A model generated the notes under the pieces. The model saw only the letters and a program-made list of their open reading frames with translations. It had not been told where the DNA came from and made no database searches. Positions 27,617 to 36,996 of a DNA stretch of 64,000 nucleotides are shown in pieces. How positions within the stretch are numbered: position 1 is the first letter of the stretch; each line of letters starts with the position of its first letter. The stretch is from VRUE01 sp963824705 (GTDB lineage Bacteria > Actinomycetota > Thermoleophilia > Solirubrobacterales > 70-9). Position numbers and translations under genes: made by a program. The stretch spans positions 310,001 through 374,000 of the forward strand of contig CAWGQE010000003.1 of NCBI GenBank assembly GCA_963824705.1. Reading direction: 5' to 3'.

Positions 27617-29179
27617 ATGCTCACCGTGCAGAGCCTTCTCGACGAGGTCGACCTCGACCTCGTCGCGGGCGCGGGCGAGGCCGAGGCGCCGCTGCGCTGG
27701 ATCCACATCTCCGAGCTTGAGGACCCGACGCCGTGGCTCTCCGGCGGAGAGCTGATGCTGACCACCGGGATCCCGCTCGACAGCGCCGCCAAGCAGCGCT
27801 CCTACATCCGCCTGCTCGCCGAGCACAACCTCGCCGGGCTCGGCTTCGGCACTGGCTTCAACCACAAGAAACTGCCCAAAGCCCTGCTCGAGGAGGCGAA
27901 GAAACGCGACTTTCCGCTCTTCGAGGTGCCCTACTCGACGCCGTTCATCGCGATCACCGAGAAGGCCTTCGCCAAGCTGGTCAACGAGCAGTACGAGGTG
28001 CTGCAGCGGGGCATCGCCGTGCAGCGCCGGCTCGAGCGGCTGGTCCTCGAAGAGCGCGGCCTGGAGGAGATCGTGGCGACGATCGCCTCCGCGGTCGGCG
28101 GCACCGTGGCGATCCTCAACAACCGCGGCGAGCGCATCGCCGGCCGCAGCTTTCGCCGTGAGCTCTCCGCCGAGGCGGTCAACGCGATCCGCGACGAAGC
28201 GCTGACCCACATCGCCGACGGCCACCCGTTCGTCCCCACCCATCCCTCCGTGGCGGGCCGGGCTCTGGCCCACCCGGTGATCTCCCCGGGCGGCGGCCCG
28301 CCGCAGGCCTGGGTGGTGATGGTCCGCGACTCGGGCGGGCTGGGCGACTTCGAGCGCCTGATTTTGCAGCAGGCGGTCGCCGTCGTAGCCCTCGAGCTGA
28401 TGCGCCGCCGCGTCGCCCGCGAGACCGAGCGCCGGCTCGCGGGGGACGTGCTGGCGGGCGCGCTCGGGGGTCGACTGGATCCCTCCGAGCTGCGCCGCCG
28501 GCTCGAGCCCTTCGGGATCGGCGACGAGGCCGCCGTCCTCGTCTTCGACCTCGACGACCCGGCCGCCGCCGAGTCGGCGCTGGAGCGGGCCCTTGCCGCC
28601 GACGCCTGCCCGGCCGTCGTCGCTCCCCACACGAGCGGCAGCCGCGAGCTGCTCTGCGCCGTCGTCGACGCCGCCGACCGCGACCCCGTCGACCTCGCTT
28701 CCGAAGCACGGCGGGCGCTGATCAAAGAGCGCGGTGCGGTGCGCGCCGCGGCCAGCCGCCCGGCGCCGCCGGAGGAGCTGCGCCACTCCTTCCACGAGGC
28801 GCGTTGCGCGCTCGAGGCGACGGCGTTCTCCGAGAACGGCAGCGGTCCCGAGGTGGCGTCTTGGCGCGACCTCGGTGCTTTCACCCTGCTGCTCTCGATT
28901 CAGGACGACGATGCGCTCGCGCTCTACTGCGACAGCGTCCTCGGTCCGATCGAGTCCGGCGACGAGGAGTACGGCGGCGAGCTGCTGCGCTCGCTGGAGG
29001 CCTTCATCGAGCAGAACGGGCAGTGGGAGCGGGCTGCCCGTGAGGTCTACTGCCACCGCCACACCCTGCGCTACCGGATGCGCAAGGTGGAAGAGCTGAC
29101 CGGGCGCGATCTCTCGCGTGCCCACGACCGCATCGAGTTCTGGCTGGCGCTGCGTGCCAGGGAGTTGGTGGGGACGTGA
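27617..29179 (+). CDS. PucR-family transcriptional regulator
   Basis: 520 residues from ATG 27617. The N-terminal PucR domain covers about 1-125 (WIHISELEDPTPWLSGGEL, LTTGIPL). A GGDEF-like middle follows, and the C-terminal PucR HTH has AREVYCHRHTLRYRMRKVEE and GRDLSRAHDRIEFWLALR. The family senses nitrogen-rich metabolites and activates purine or amino-acid catabolic genes. It sits inside the catabolic operon, 11 nt after the aminotransferase stop and overlapping ald by 4 nt. Confidence 0.92.
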   Translation: MLTVQSLLDEVDLDLVAGAGEAEAPLRWIHISELEDPTPWLSGGELMLTTGIPLDSAAKQRSYIRLLAEHNLAGLGFGTGFNHKKLPKALLEEAKKRDFPLFEVPYSTPFIAITEKAFAKLVNEQYEVLQRGIAVQRRLERLVLEERGLEEIVATIASAVGGTVAILNNRGERIAGRSFRRELSAEAVNAIRDEALTHIADGHPFVPTHPSVAGRALAHPVISPGGGPPQAWVVMVRDSGGLGDFERLILQQAVAVVALELMRRRVARETERRLAGDVLAGALGGRLDPSELRRRLEPFGIGDEAAVLVFDLDDPAAAESALERALAADACPAVVAPHTSGSRELLCAVVDAADRDPVDLASEARRALIKERGAVRAAASRPAPPEELRHSFHEARCALEATAFSENGSGPEVASWRDLGAFTLLLSIQDDDALALYCDSVLGPIESGDEEYGGELLRSLEAFIEQNGQWERAAREVYCHRHTLRYRMRKVEELTGRDLSRAHDRIEFWLALRARELVGT

Positions 29180-30369
29180 TCGTCGGCGTCCCCAGAGAGG
29201 TCAAGCCCGACGAGTACCGCGTCGCGATCACCCCGGCCGGGGTGCGCGAGATGGCCGAACATGGCCACCGTGTTCTGATCGAGGCCGGGGCAGGCGAGGG
29301 CAGCGCGATCGCCGACGCCGAATTCGAATCGCAGGGCGCCAGCATCGTCGCCGATGCGGGCGCCGTGTTCGGCGAGGCGGAGATGGTCCTGAAGGTGAAG
29401 GAGCCGCAAAAGGCCGAGATCGAGATGTTGCGGCGGGGCCAGCTGCTGTTCACGTACCTGCACCTTGCGCCCGACCCCGCGCAGACCCGCGGCCTCTGCG
29501 CCTCCGGCGCCACCTGCATCGCCTACGAGACCGTGGAGGACGCGCGCGGGCGGTTGCCGCTGCTCGCGCCGATGAGCGAGATCGCCGGCAAGATCGCGAC
29601 CCAGGCCGGCGCCTTCATGCTGGAGAAGCCGCTCGGCGGCCGCGGCATCCTGCTCGGCGGCGTGCCCGGTGTGGCGGCCGCGAACGTGATCGTGATCGGC
29701 GGCGGCGTGGTCGGCATGAATGCCGCCTTCGTCGCGATCGGGATGGGAGCAGACGTCTTCGTCTTCGACAAATCGATCGACCGCCTGCGCGAGCTCGACG
29801 TCGCCTTCGCCGGCGCCTGCTCGACCGTCTACGCGACGACCCTCGCCGTCGAAGAGATGTTGCCCCGCGCGGACCTCGTGATCGGCGCCGTTCTGGTTCA
29901 TGGCGCGCGAGCCCCTTATGTAGTGCGCCGCGAGCAGCTGAGGCTGATGAAGCCAGGTGCGGTGCTGGTCGATGTTGCGATCGATCAGGGCGGCTGCTTC
30001 GAGACCTCGCGTCCGACCACTCACCACGACCCGACCTTCGAGGTCGATGGGATCACTCATTACTGCGTCGCCAACATGCCCGGCGCGGTCCCGATCACCG
30101 CGACTCAGGCGCTCACCAACGCCACCCTGCCCTACGCGATCGCACTCGCCGATCGCGGTGTCGAGGGGGCTATCCAGCGCGATCCAGGCCTGCGGCCGGG
30201 AGTCAACGTCGCGGCCGGCCAGGTGACTCACCCGGCAGTCGCCGAGGCCGTCGGCCTGCCCTGCATCCCCGTAGAGCAAGCCCTAGAAATCTCGGCCGAT
30301 GGGCCTCAAAGCGCACAAATAGGACGCTTTGAGGCCCATCGGCCCCAGAAAGCGGAGGTGCGGGAGTGA
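29176..30369 (+). CDS. ald: Alanine dehydrogenase
   Basis: 397 residues from GTG 29176, overlapping the PucR stop (GTGA). N-terminus VGVPREVKPDEYRVAITPAG, catalytic-region KVKEPQ and TYLHLAPDP (His96 equivalent), nucleotide motif VIVIGGGVVGMNAA, and the Asp of VDVAIDQGG with HYCVANMPGAVP. It catalyses NAD-dependent oxidative deamination of alanine to pyruvate, closing the amino-donor cycle of the aminotransferase. The last about 23 residues are encoded by a 20-bp-arm hairpin (30294-30344) and are probably not native to the family. Confidence 0.93.
   Translation: MIVGVPREVKPDEYRVAITPAGVREMAEHGHRVLIEAGAGEGSAIADAEFESQGASIVADAGAVFGEAEMVLKVKEPQKAEIEMLRRGQLLFTYLHLAPDPAQTRGLCASGATCIAYETVEDARGRLPLLAPMSEIAGKIATQAGAFMLEKPLGGRGILLGGVPGVAAANVIVIGGGVVGMNAAFVAIGMGADVFVFDKSIDRLRELDVAFAGACSTVYATTLAVEEMLPRADLVIGAVLVHGARAPYVVRREQLRLMKPGAVLVDVAIDQGGCFETSRPTTHHDPTFEVDGITHYCVANMPGAVPITATQALTNATLPYAIALADRGVEGAIQRDPGLRPGVNVAAGQVTHPAVAEAVGLPCIPVEQALEISADGPQSAQIGRFEAHRPQKAEVRE
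30294..30344. repeat. Perfect 20-bp hairpin inside the 3' end of ald
   Basis: Arms 30294-30313 and 30325-30344 are complementary over 20 bp with an 11-nt loop. They lie within the reading frame, just before the overlapping aldehyde dehydrogenase start. It would act as a strong RNA hairpin between the two genes. Confidence 0.85.
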
Positions 30370-31808
30370 TGGCGGCGGAGAAGACGAAGCTTTCGAATTT
30401 CATCGGCGGCAAGGCGGTGGAGCCGGCCGAGGGCGGGATGGAGGACGTGATCAACCCGGCGACCGGCGAGGCGATCGCCGAGGCGCCGCTCTCGACCAAG
30501 GCCGACGTCGACGGGGCGGTCGCCGCGGCCAAAGGCGCCTTCGAAGGTTGGGCGGCGACGCCGCCGGGCGAACGGGCGCGGGCGCTGCTGCGGATCGCCG
30601 ACATGATCGAGGAGCGCGGCGAGCAGATCGCCGACCTCGAGGCCGCCGACGCGGGCAAGCCACGCGGCGCCGTGCTCGAGGACGAGGTGCCGGTGATGGC
30701 CGACAACCTGCGCTTCTTCGCGGGTGCCGCCCGCTGCATGGAGGGCCGCGCCGCCGGCGAGTACATGGAGGGCCACACCTCGTTCATCCGCCGCGAGCCG
30801 ATCGGCGTCGTCGGCCAGATCACCCCCTGGAACTACCCGCTGATGATGGCGATCTGGAAGATCGGCCCGGCGATCGCCGCCGGCAACACGGTCGTGCTCA
30901 AGCCGGCCGAGACCACGCCGCTGACCACCCTGCTCTTCGCCGAGTGGTGCGCCGACCTGCTGCCGCCGGGCGTGCTCAACGCGATCGGCGGCCACGGCGA
31001 GCCGACCGGGGTCGAGCTGGTGACCCATCCCGACGTCGAGATGGTCTCGCTGACCGGCTCGCCGCCCACCGGCAAGTGGATCGCCAAGGCGGCGGCCGAC
31101 AGCTTGAAGCGCGTCCACCTCGAGCTCGGCGGCAAGGCCCCGGTGATCGTCTTCGACGATGTCGAGATGGAGACCGCGCTGGAGACGATCGCCGGCACCG
31201 GTTACTACAACGCCGGCCAGGACTGCACGGCGGCGACCCGCGTGCTCGCCGCCAAAGGCGTTTACGACGACGTGGTCAATGGCCTCGTCGGTGAAGCGAA
31301 GGGTCTGGTGTTGGGCGACACGCTCAGCGCCGACACGACCCTCGGCCCGCTCAACTCCCAGCGACAGCGCGAGCGGGTCGAGGGCTTCCTCGAGCGCAAG
31401 CCCGACAACGCCGAGGTCGTCACTGGCGGCACGCAGCCCGACCTGCACGGCTACTTCCTCGAGCCGGCCGTCGTCGCCGGGCTCGAGCAGAAGGACGAGA
31501 TGATCCAGAAGGAGATCTTCGGCCCGGTGATCACGGTGCAGCCGTTCAGCGACGAGGCCAAGGCGATCGAGTGGGCGAACGGCACCCGCTACGGCCTCGC
31601 CTCGTCCGTATGGACCCGCGACGTCGGCCGCGCGATGCGCGTCGCCAACGCCCTGCGCTTCGGCTGCGTCTGGATCAACGACCACATCCCACTTGTCTCC
31701 GAGATGCCCCACGGCGGCTATAAGGAATCCGGCTACGGCAAGGACCTTTCCATGTACGCGCTCGAGGACTACACCGAGATCAAGCACGTGATGATCAATC
31801 TGGAATGA
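30369..31808 (+). CDS. NAD(P)-dependent aldehyde dehydrogenase (aminobutyraldehyde / betaine aldehyde type)
   Basis: 479 residues from ATG 30369 (a GTG one codon upstream is in frame); the ATG overlaps the ald stop. Key motifs are QITPWNYPLMMAIWKI, the general base Glu in LELGGKAPVIV, and the catalytic Cys in YYNAGQDCTAATRV. The QDCTA context resembles gamma-aminobutyraldehyde and betaine-aldehyde dehydrogenases. It likely oxidises the aldehyde formed by the aminotransferase or the FAD oxidase to the acid. Confidence 0.93.
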   Translation: MAAEKTKLSNFIGGKAVEPAEGGMEDVINPATGEAIAEAPLSTKADVDGAVAAAKGAFEGWAATPPGERARALLRIADMIEERGEQIADLEAADAGKPRGAVLEDEVPVMADNLRFFAGAARCMEGRAAGEYMEGHTSFIRREPIGVVGQITPWNYPLMMAIWKIGPAIAAGNTVVLKPAETTPLTTLLFAEWCADLLPPGVLNAIGGHGEPTGVELVTHPDVEMVSLTGSPPTGKWIAKAAADSLKRVHLELGGKAPVIVFDDVEMETALETIAGTGYYNAGQDCTAATRVLAAKGVYDDVVNGLVGEAKGLVLGDTLSADTTLGPLNSQRQRERVEGFLERKPDNAEVVTGGTQPDLHGYFLEPAVVAGLEQKDEMIQKEIFGPVITVQPFSDEAKAIEWANGTRYGLASSVWTRDVGRAMRVANALRFGCVWINDHIPLVSEMPHGGYKESGYGKDLSMYALEDYTEIKHVMINLE

Positions 31809-31821
31809 GCACCCATTCGCC

Positions 31822-31840
31822 GTTGCAAAGATTTTGCAAC
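31822..31840. promoter_or_regulatory. TTGCAA palindrome after the aldehyde dehydrogenase gene
   Basis: GTTGCAAA (31822-31829) and TTTGCAAC (31833-31840) pair perfectly around GAT. It could terminate the upstream operon or serve as an operator for the small gene at 31883. The TTGCAA core recalls the island palindromes at 8989-9067. Confidence 0.4.
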
Positions 31841-31882
31841 TCTTGGCCTGTTATGTGACATTTTGTCTGCGACAATGGCAAG

Positions 31883-32227
31883 ATGGAGGCCATGAGGGAG
31901 AGCTGGACCGACGATCGCCTCGACTACCTGAACCATCGGGTGGACGATGGGTTCAAGCACGTGGACGAACGCTTCGATCGATTCGAAAGACAGGTCGGCG
32001 AGCGACTCGATCACGCCGACAAACGAGCGGATGAACGTTTCGGCGAAGCCGACAGGCGGATGGCTCACGTCGAGTCGCAGCTCGCTCAGATCAACCAGAG
32101 CATCATCGATCTGAACAAGTCGCTCGCGTCGCTTGGCATGTCGCAACGCGCTCTGATCGTCACCATGGCCCTCGGCTTTCTCACCATCCTGGCTACGACC
32201 CTTACCGTCCTGGTGACCAAGCTCTAG
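31883..32227 (+). CDS. Small coiled-coil protein with C-terminal membrane anchor
   Basis: 114 residues from ATG 31883 (a second ATG lies 3 codons upstream-adjacent, so the start is uncertain). Residues of about 10-75 form repeating heptad-like units (DDGFKHVDERFDRFERQVGE, ADERFGEADRRMA), consistent with a coiled coil. Residues of about 88-112 form one TM helix (ALIVTMALGFLTILATTLTV), so the protein is tail-anchored. Similar short proteins are frequent in actinobacteria; no function is known. Confidence 0.72.
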   Translation: MEAMRESWTDDRLDYLNHRVDDGFKHVDERFDRFERQVGERLDHADKRADERFGEADRRMAHVESQLAQINQSIIDLNKSLASLGMSQRALIVTMALGFLTILATTLTVLVTKL

Positions 32228-32259
32228 GCACGTCCGCATTGGGCCGGTACCCTTCTCGG

Positions 32260-34014
32260 GTGAGGATTCTGCGCAGGGGACTCGCGCTCGCCGCGGCGGC
32301 GCTCGCGACCGTCGTCTTCATCGCCGCCGCGCCGGCCGAAGAAGAAGAACCGCCGCGCTGCCACGGGCGGCGGGCGCAGATCGTCGGCACCGACGGCAAC
32401 GACGTGCTGCGCGGCACGCCGGGCCGTGACGTGATCTGGGGTGGTCCGGGAGACGACGAAATCACCGGCAGCCTCGGCAACGACCTGATCTGCGGCGGGG
32501 GAGGGGACGACCTGATCCACGGCGGCCGCGGCAACGACGAACTCTACGGCGGTGCCGGCACCGACCGGGTCATCGGCGACCTCGGCGACGACAAGGCCTC
32601 CGGCGGCGCCGGCGACGACGACGAGGTAGCGGGCAGCCTCGGCATCGACACGCTCAACGGCGGCCCGGGCGACTTCGACCTGGTCCATGGCGACTACGGC
32701 TATGACCGCATGGATGGCGGTCCCGGCGCCGACGACATCGCCTCCTTCGCGACCGCGATCGCCGGTGGCAAGGGCAGCGGCGTCTGGGTCTCCCTGGCGG
32801 CACACAAAGCGCGCGGCGACGGCCACGACCGTCTCTTCCGCTTCGAGGACATCGAAGGCTCGGCCTTCCGCGACACGCTGATCGGCGACAGCGGCGACAA
32901 CCGGATCAACGGCGGGCCGGGGGACGACACCCTGCGCGGCGGCGGCGGCACCGACGAACTGGTGGGCGGTCAGGGAAGCGACGCTTGCTTCGGTGCGACC
33001 GGGACTTCTTGTGGCAAAGAAGCTCCGCCGAAAGCCTCCGCCTACATCCAGCTCGACCGCGCCAAAGGCGGTGGGGGAGGCCTGCAGATAATCGGCGGCG
33101 AAGGCCCCGACGACTTCACCGTCGCCTTCGACGAAGCGACCCAGACCTTCGGCATCAGCGCCGCCAAGGGCATCGCGATCGGCCCCGGTTGTGCCCGGTT
33201 GGGCAGCGACCCCAAGCAGGTCACCTGTGCGGCAAACGGGCCGGCCCGCTGGCTGACCGCCGACCTCGGCCCCGGCAATGACAGCTTCCGCGCCGAAGGC
33301 TCGCTGGCCGGCGCCCAGAACGTCCGCGTCGCCGGCGGGCTTGGCGACGACACGATCAAAGCCGGGCCCGAGGACGATCTCCTCCAGTCCGGCCCCGGCG
33401 CCGACAAGCTCTACGGCGGCGACGGCTCCGACGGCCTGGTCGGCGGTCTGCCCGGCCCGACCTTCCTCTACGGCGAAGGCGACGGCGACCTGCTCGCCGC
33501 GGGCGGCGGTTGCGCCGGCGGCGCCCTCGTCGGCGGCGAAGGCCGCGACGACGCCTCTTTCGCCGAGACCCAGGCCCATCCCGGCCTGCTCTACATCTCC
33601 TTCCTCGCGCACAAAGCCTGGATCGACACCCTGCTGAAGGAAGGGCGCTGCCACCCGGTCCGCCTCGACCCCTCCGACGAGGACATGGAGGGCTCCTTCG
33701 ACAACGACGTCCTGATCGGCGATGGCGGCCCCAACGCGATGCTCGGCCAGCCCGGCCAGGACCAATTCTTCGGCGAGGGCGGCGACGACATCATCGATGC
33801 CCGCGACGGCGTCCGCGACTTCTCCATCCAGTGCGGCACCGGCTTCTACACCCACCCGCCGAAGCCGAAAGGCTCCAAGGGCCCGGCTCCCCAACCGATC
33901 CTCCACGGCACCCCGGCGGGCCGTGCCCTCACCGACTCGTTCGACCCCGCGCCGCTGCTCTGCAGCGACGTCGTGGTCGGCACGCCGGTGGCCGGCCTGA
34001 ACAACGGCGGCTAG
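32260..34014 (+). CDS. Secreted RTX-type calcium-binding repeat protein
   Basis: 584 residues from GTG 32260; an upstream TTG at 32239 is in frame. It has a signal peptide (RILRRGLALAAAALATVVF, cleavage around AAAPA). Multiple GGxGxDxhx nonapeptides follow, in several blocks (for example GGGGDDLIHGGRGNDELYGG near the N-terminus, and GGPGDDTLRGGGG), forming calcium-stabilised beta rolls. Several cysteines (CFGATGTSC, GGGCAGG) suggest disulfides. There is no enzymatic domain, and no type I secretion genes are adjacent; export by Sec is likely from the signal peptide. Confidence 0.88.
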   Translation: MRILRRGLALAAAALATVVFIAAAPAEEEEPPRCHGRRAQIVGTDGNDVLRGTPGRDVIWGGPGDDEITGSLGNDLICGGGGDDLIHGGRGNDELYGGAGTDRVIGDLGDDKASGGAGDDDEVAGSLGIDTLNGGPGDFDLVHGDYGYDRMDGGPGADDIASFATAIAGGKGSGVWVSLAAHKARGDGHDRLFRFEDIEGSAFRDTLIGDSGDNRINGGPGDDTLRGGGGTDELVGGQGSDACFGATGTSCGKEAPPKASAYIQLDRAKGGGGGLQIIGGEGPDDFTVAFDEATQTFGISAAKGIAIGPGCARLGSDPKQVTCAANGPARWLTADLGPGNDSFRAEGSLAGAQNVRVAGGLGDDTIKAGPEDDLLQSGPGADKLYGGDGSDGLVGGLPGPTFLYGEGDGDLLAAGGGCAGGALVGGEGRDDASFAETQAHPGLLYISFLAHKAWIDTLLKEGRCHPVRLDPSDEDMEGSFDNDVLIGDGGPNAMLGQPGQDQFFGEGGDDIIDARDGVRDFSIQCGTGFYTHPPKPKGSKGPAPQPILHGTPAGRALTDSFDPAPLLCSDVVVGTPVAGLNNGG

Positions 34015-34042
34015 CTTTCCGTCCAGAAGGGAGAGAACAAGG

Positions 34043-34095
34043 GTGCGTTCGTCCTTGTACGGCTATGCGGGACAAAGGACGAACGACGAACGCAC
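34043..34095. repeat. Imperfect inverted repeat downstream of the RTX gene
   Basis: GTGCGTTCGTC (34043-34053) pairs with GACGAACGCAC (34085-34095). A GACGAAC duplication in the right arm allows a second register. It lies between convergent genes and may be a terminator. Confidence 0.5.
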
Positions 34096-34222
34096 TGCCT
34101 CGCGGCGGTCCATCCTGTGGGTCTAACGCAATCCTCCCGCCAAACATCTCGACCGAACCGAACCAAGTGATCGAGCGGGGTCACGGCCCTCCTAAAGCAG
34201 CGTCGTCGTCAGCTGACGGCCC

Positions 34223-34988
34223 TTAGCCCATGACTTCGACGGGCACCGTGGGGCTGGTGCCCTTCAACCAAGGGTAGCCCGCCTGGCGAGGAACAAGGGC
34301 GCGGAACGTGTAGGTGTACTCGTACGGTGTTCTTGTGATGCGATAGCTGGCCCGGAAGCGCCCCTTGCTGTCCGTGGTCGTCTGCCGGAAAGTGAGCCAG
34401 TGGCTTGGACCGGCCGCCGCCTGAAGGACGACCACCCGCCCGCGGGCAAGTGGCCCGGGTAGCTTGCCCCAGAATTGGATGGGACGTCCCTTGTTCCGCG
34501 TCCGCCGTGGGGCGATCTTGAGGGTCGGCCCCGTGGGGGCGAAGTAGCGGACTGCCGCCGTTGCCTCGCCGAGGCCATCCTGGTAGACGAGCACTACTTC
34601 TCGGTTGGGGCCCGGTGGCAGCCGGTAGACGTAGCTCCCGGAGGCATCGGTGCGTGCCAGACCGAGGCGGGGTACGACGACGCGATCTCCCGGCTCTGTG
34701 CCTGCGCCGATCAGCTGTTCTTCAACGCAGAGCGTTGCGTCAGCCACCGGCGCTCCCGCGGCCGTGATTAGTGTGCCTGCGATTGTCGCGCTTTCGCCGT
34801 ATTCCGCCGGTGGTCGAGTCTGCGCCCGCCTGTCAGAAGCGAGCGCTCAGCAGCTCTGTCCCTGGCACTGCGGTCCTTCGGCACGGCCCTGCTTCTTGCA
34901 GATAGGCGATCGACTTGCCGCTCGTCGTTGCCGGCATGGCCAGTAGCGCGACAGCCAGCAGGACGAGCGAGCTTGCACGGTGAGGCAA
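34223..34988 (-). pseudogene. Secreted Ig-like / carboxypeptidase-regulatory-like protein, one frameshift
   Basis: The main frame encodes two beta-sandwich-like repeats (RTDASGSYVYRLPPG, TTTDSKGRFRASYRI) of the bacterial Ig / carboxypeptidase-regulatory type. It continues upstream past 34747 as EYGESATIAGTLITAAGAPV to a stop near 34843. In a different frame just upstream lies a clear signal peptide (SSLVLLAVALLAMPATTSG) from TTG 34988 or 34994. One single-base shift near 34840 joins them into an exported protein of about 255 residues. Either decay or a sequence error. Confidence 0.6.
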
Positions 34989-35133
34989 GGCCAAGCACTC
35001 ATCATAAAATCACGAGCCGGCTCGACGTCCTCTACCTGGGCCAGCAGGTGGCGGCCGAATCGGTGCTGCCGACGCCGTCGGGTTGCCCTCGGCGAACCAG
35101 GCTGAGCAGTGCACCGCTAAAGTTGATCGTTCC

Positions 35134-35206
<73 letters not shown>

Positions 35207-35212
35207 TCCGCG

Positions 35213-35236
35213 AAAGCCCCGCTTAGGTGGGGTTTT
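35213..35236 (+). terminator. Intrinsic terminator after tRNA-Thr
   Basis: AAAGCCCC (35213-35220) with GGGGTTTT (35229-35236), an 8-nt loop, ending in four T's. Confidence 0.75.
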
Positions 35237-35325
35237 AGCGCCTTGAGGCCGCATCAGTTGCGGCCCAGGAGGTCAAATGGTTGCGTTTTGGTAGCGCTTC
35301 GCAGCATCGTCGTGCAAAATCGGGA

Positions 35326-35601
35326 TCATCGCTGGCCGTCAGGCCTCGGGGACGCCGCATGTTCCACCGGCCGCGGGGGTCGCCCGGTAGGCGCGCATGG
35401 TCGTGCGACAGGCTGCGCAGGCTCGCGCACCGCGACTTCGTCCCCGTCGCTCCCCTCGCCGTCGCAGTAGGCCGAGAGCAGCGGAGCCAGCTCGGCGCAG
35501 CGACTGCCGTCCTCGCTGCGCGTCAGCAGGTGGCGAAAGCGCTGTCGACCCTCGGCCAGGCAGCGGTTGACCCCTAACCGGATCGTGCCAAGGGAAGCCA
35601 A
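35326..35601 (-). pseudogene. Sigma-70-type factor remnant (C-terminal end only)
   Basis: About 50 residues starting GTIRLGVNRCLAEGRQRFRH and continuing SEDGSRCAELAPLLSAYCDG. This matches the end of region 4 plus the Cys/zinc-finger tail of a sigma-factor type I associate with Solirubrobacterales. Regions 2-3 are missing, and after the acidic tail the frame degenerates. It lies in a gene-poor 650-nt scar between tRNA-Thr and the PH-like gene. Confidence 0.5.
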
Positions 35602-35611
35602 AATTTAGTGA

Positions 35612-35671
35612 GCGGCGCCTAGCTGACCTTATTACGAATGAAGTGCTCTACCAAGAGAGCTACGCGGCGCT
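35612..35671 (-). pseudogene. tRNA-Thr(CGT)-like remnant lacking the T arm
   Basis: On the minus strand GCGCCGCGTAGCTC, then TTGGTAGAGCACTTC and an anticodon-type loop TTCGTAA (CGT at 35634-35636) reproduce the 5' two thirds of a threonine tRNA. No GGTTCGANTCC T arm or matching acceptor 3' strand follows. It is inverted relative to the intact tRNA-Thr 430 bp away. Confidence 0.45.
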
Positions 35672-35883
35672 TCGTTCTCATTCTAAGGAGCGGCGTCGAT
35701 TCGGTCCCGATCGGCCAGCCTGTCGCTCAGTCTGTCTCTCAAATTCGGGCGGGTGTAGATCGCGGTCTCCGTGAAACCCGGTCCGGCTCACACCGCTCAT
35801 CCTGCATCGAGCAAGTAACGCCGGGGATCTGCTTGAACGCATATTGGATTGCCTCCTCCAGCACCTGTCCTTGAGGTGGACAG

Positions 35884-36813
35884 ATGCGGTTGCCTCGGAT
35901 AGCTTTCCTCGCTGAGATGGAGCTTTGGAGTGATCGAAGTGTCCATTCCACTGTCTGCCAGCGAAGTCGGAAAGGAAAGCCAGTGCTGGAGCCCAATTAC
36001 CCCAATCTCTTTCTAGACGCTGGGATAAGCGACCGGAACGACCAGGATAAGTACGGCCGGTGCCTCGATGCCGTTTTGGCGAACGACGGGATCACGGTGG
36101 CGGACATCGTCGGAGTCGGCGAGAACGGCACCGGGTCCAATCTTGACCTGTACGTGGTACACCGTCATGCCATCACGCTCACCAGCGAGCGAGGCATCTT
36201 CAACAAGCGGATCAGCGTCGAGCGGCTCTGCCCGACCGCGTCAATCGAGAGGCTGAGGACCACCCAGGAGGGCTTCAAGGGCACGGAACTCACCATCATC
36301 GGGAATGACGGGAAGGGTGCGGAGGTTCTCAAGATCACGTGGGGACTCGGCGGTCCCGACTGGGTCGAGCCGCTGGTGCTGCGTCAGCGGGAGCACCTTT
36401 TCAAGGTGATCGGCGCGGCGATGGACCTGATCTCCGAGGTGCCGTCCATACCGTCCGTTTCCTCGACATCGTCGAAGGCCGCCGCACTCACCGCCTGGGC
36501 GACTGACGTGGTCAAGGCGGCGGAAGTGGAGGTTACGAACGAGCTGGTAGTGGAGCACGCGAACATGGTTGCCGGGGGGATCCGCTTCATGGTGTTCCTG
36601 CGCCTGGGGGCCGAGTACGGAATCGACGATCTGGACCAGTTCTACCCCGACGGCGCGCTCCCGCCCGGCACCCCACTCGAGACCTTCGACGATCTCTACG
36701 AACACGTCGTCGCGAGGGTCGGCAACCGTCAGGCGGTTGACCGCGCCATTGACGAGCAGCTTGCCGGTGCCTGGCGCGAGTTCGTCAACGGCTGTCGCGA
36801 GCACTACTCGTAG
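35884..36813 (+). CDS. PH-like domain protein, unknown function
   Basis: 309 residues from ATG 35884 (GAGGTGG upstream). GTG 35983 after AAAGGAAAG is an equally plausible start, giving 276 residues. The middle part (about GITVADIVGVGENG, LDLYVVHRHAITLTSERG, TELTIIGNDGKGAEVLKITW) has the alternating beta pattern of a bacterial PH domain. The C-terminal third is helical (LEVVEHAN-type and YEHVVARVGNRQAVDRAIDE). It ends 184 nt before the NACHT-type NTPase on the same strand. I do not recognise a named family. Confidence 0.6.
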   Translation: MRLPRIAFLAEMELWSDRSVHSTVCQRSRKGKPVLEPNYPNLFLDAGISDRNDQDKYGRCLDAVLANDGITVADIVGVGENGTGSNLDLYVVHRHAITLTSERGIFNKRISVERLCPTASIERLRTTQEGFKGTELTIIGNDGKGAEVLKITWGLGGPDWVEPLVLRQREHLFKVIGAAMDLISEVPSIPSVSSTSSKAAALTAWATDVVKAAEVEVTNELVVEHANMVAGGIRFMVFLRLGAEYGIDDLDQFYPDGALPPGTPLETFDDLYEHVVARVGNRQAVDRAIDEQLAGAWREFVNGCREHYS

Positions 36814-36996
36814 CTGGATCGGGAGCAGAGCGATGCTTCTGGTTCTCCATACGCCCGCGCGTTGCCGTACAGCTAGTAGCCCACAACCCCCACAAACATC
36901 ACGGTTTGTGAGCGCCTAACAGTTAAGACCAATAGAGTAACGGGAATCTCTTGACGGCAGTGAGGAAGGAGTGCGTGATGCGGGGTGAGCTGCACG

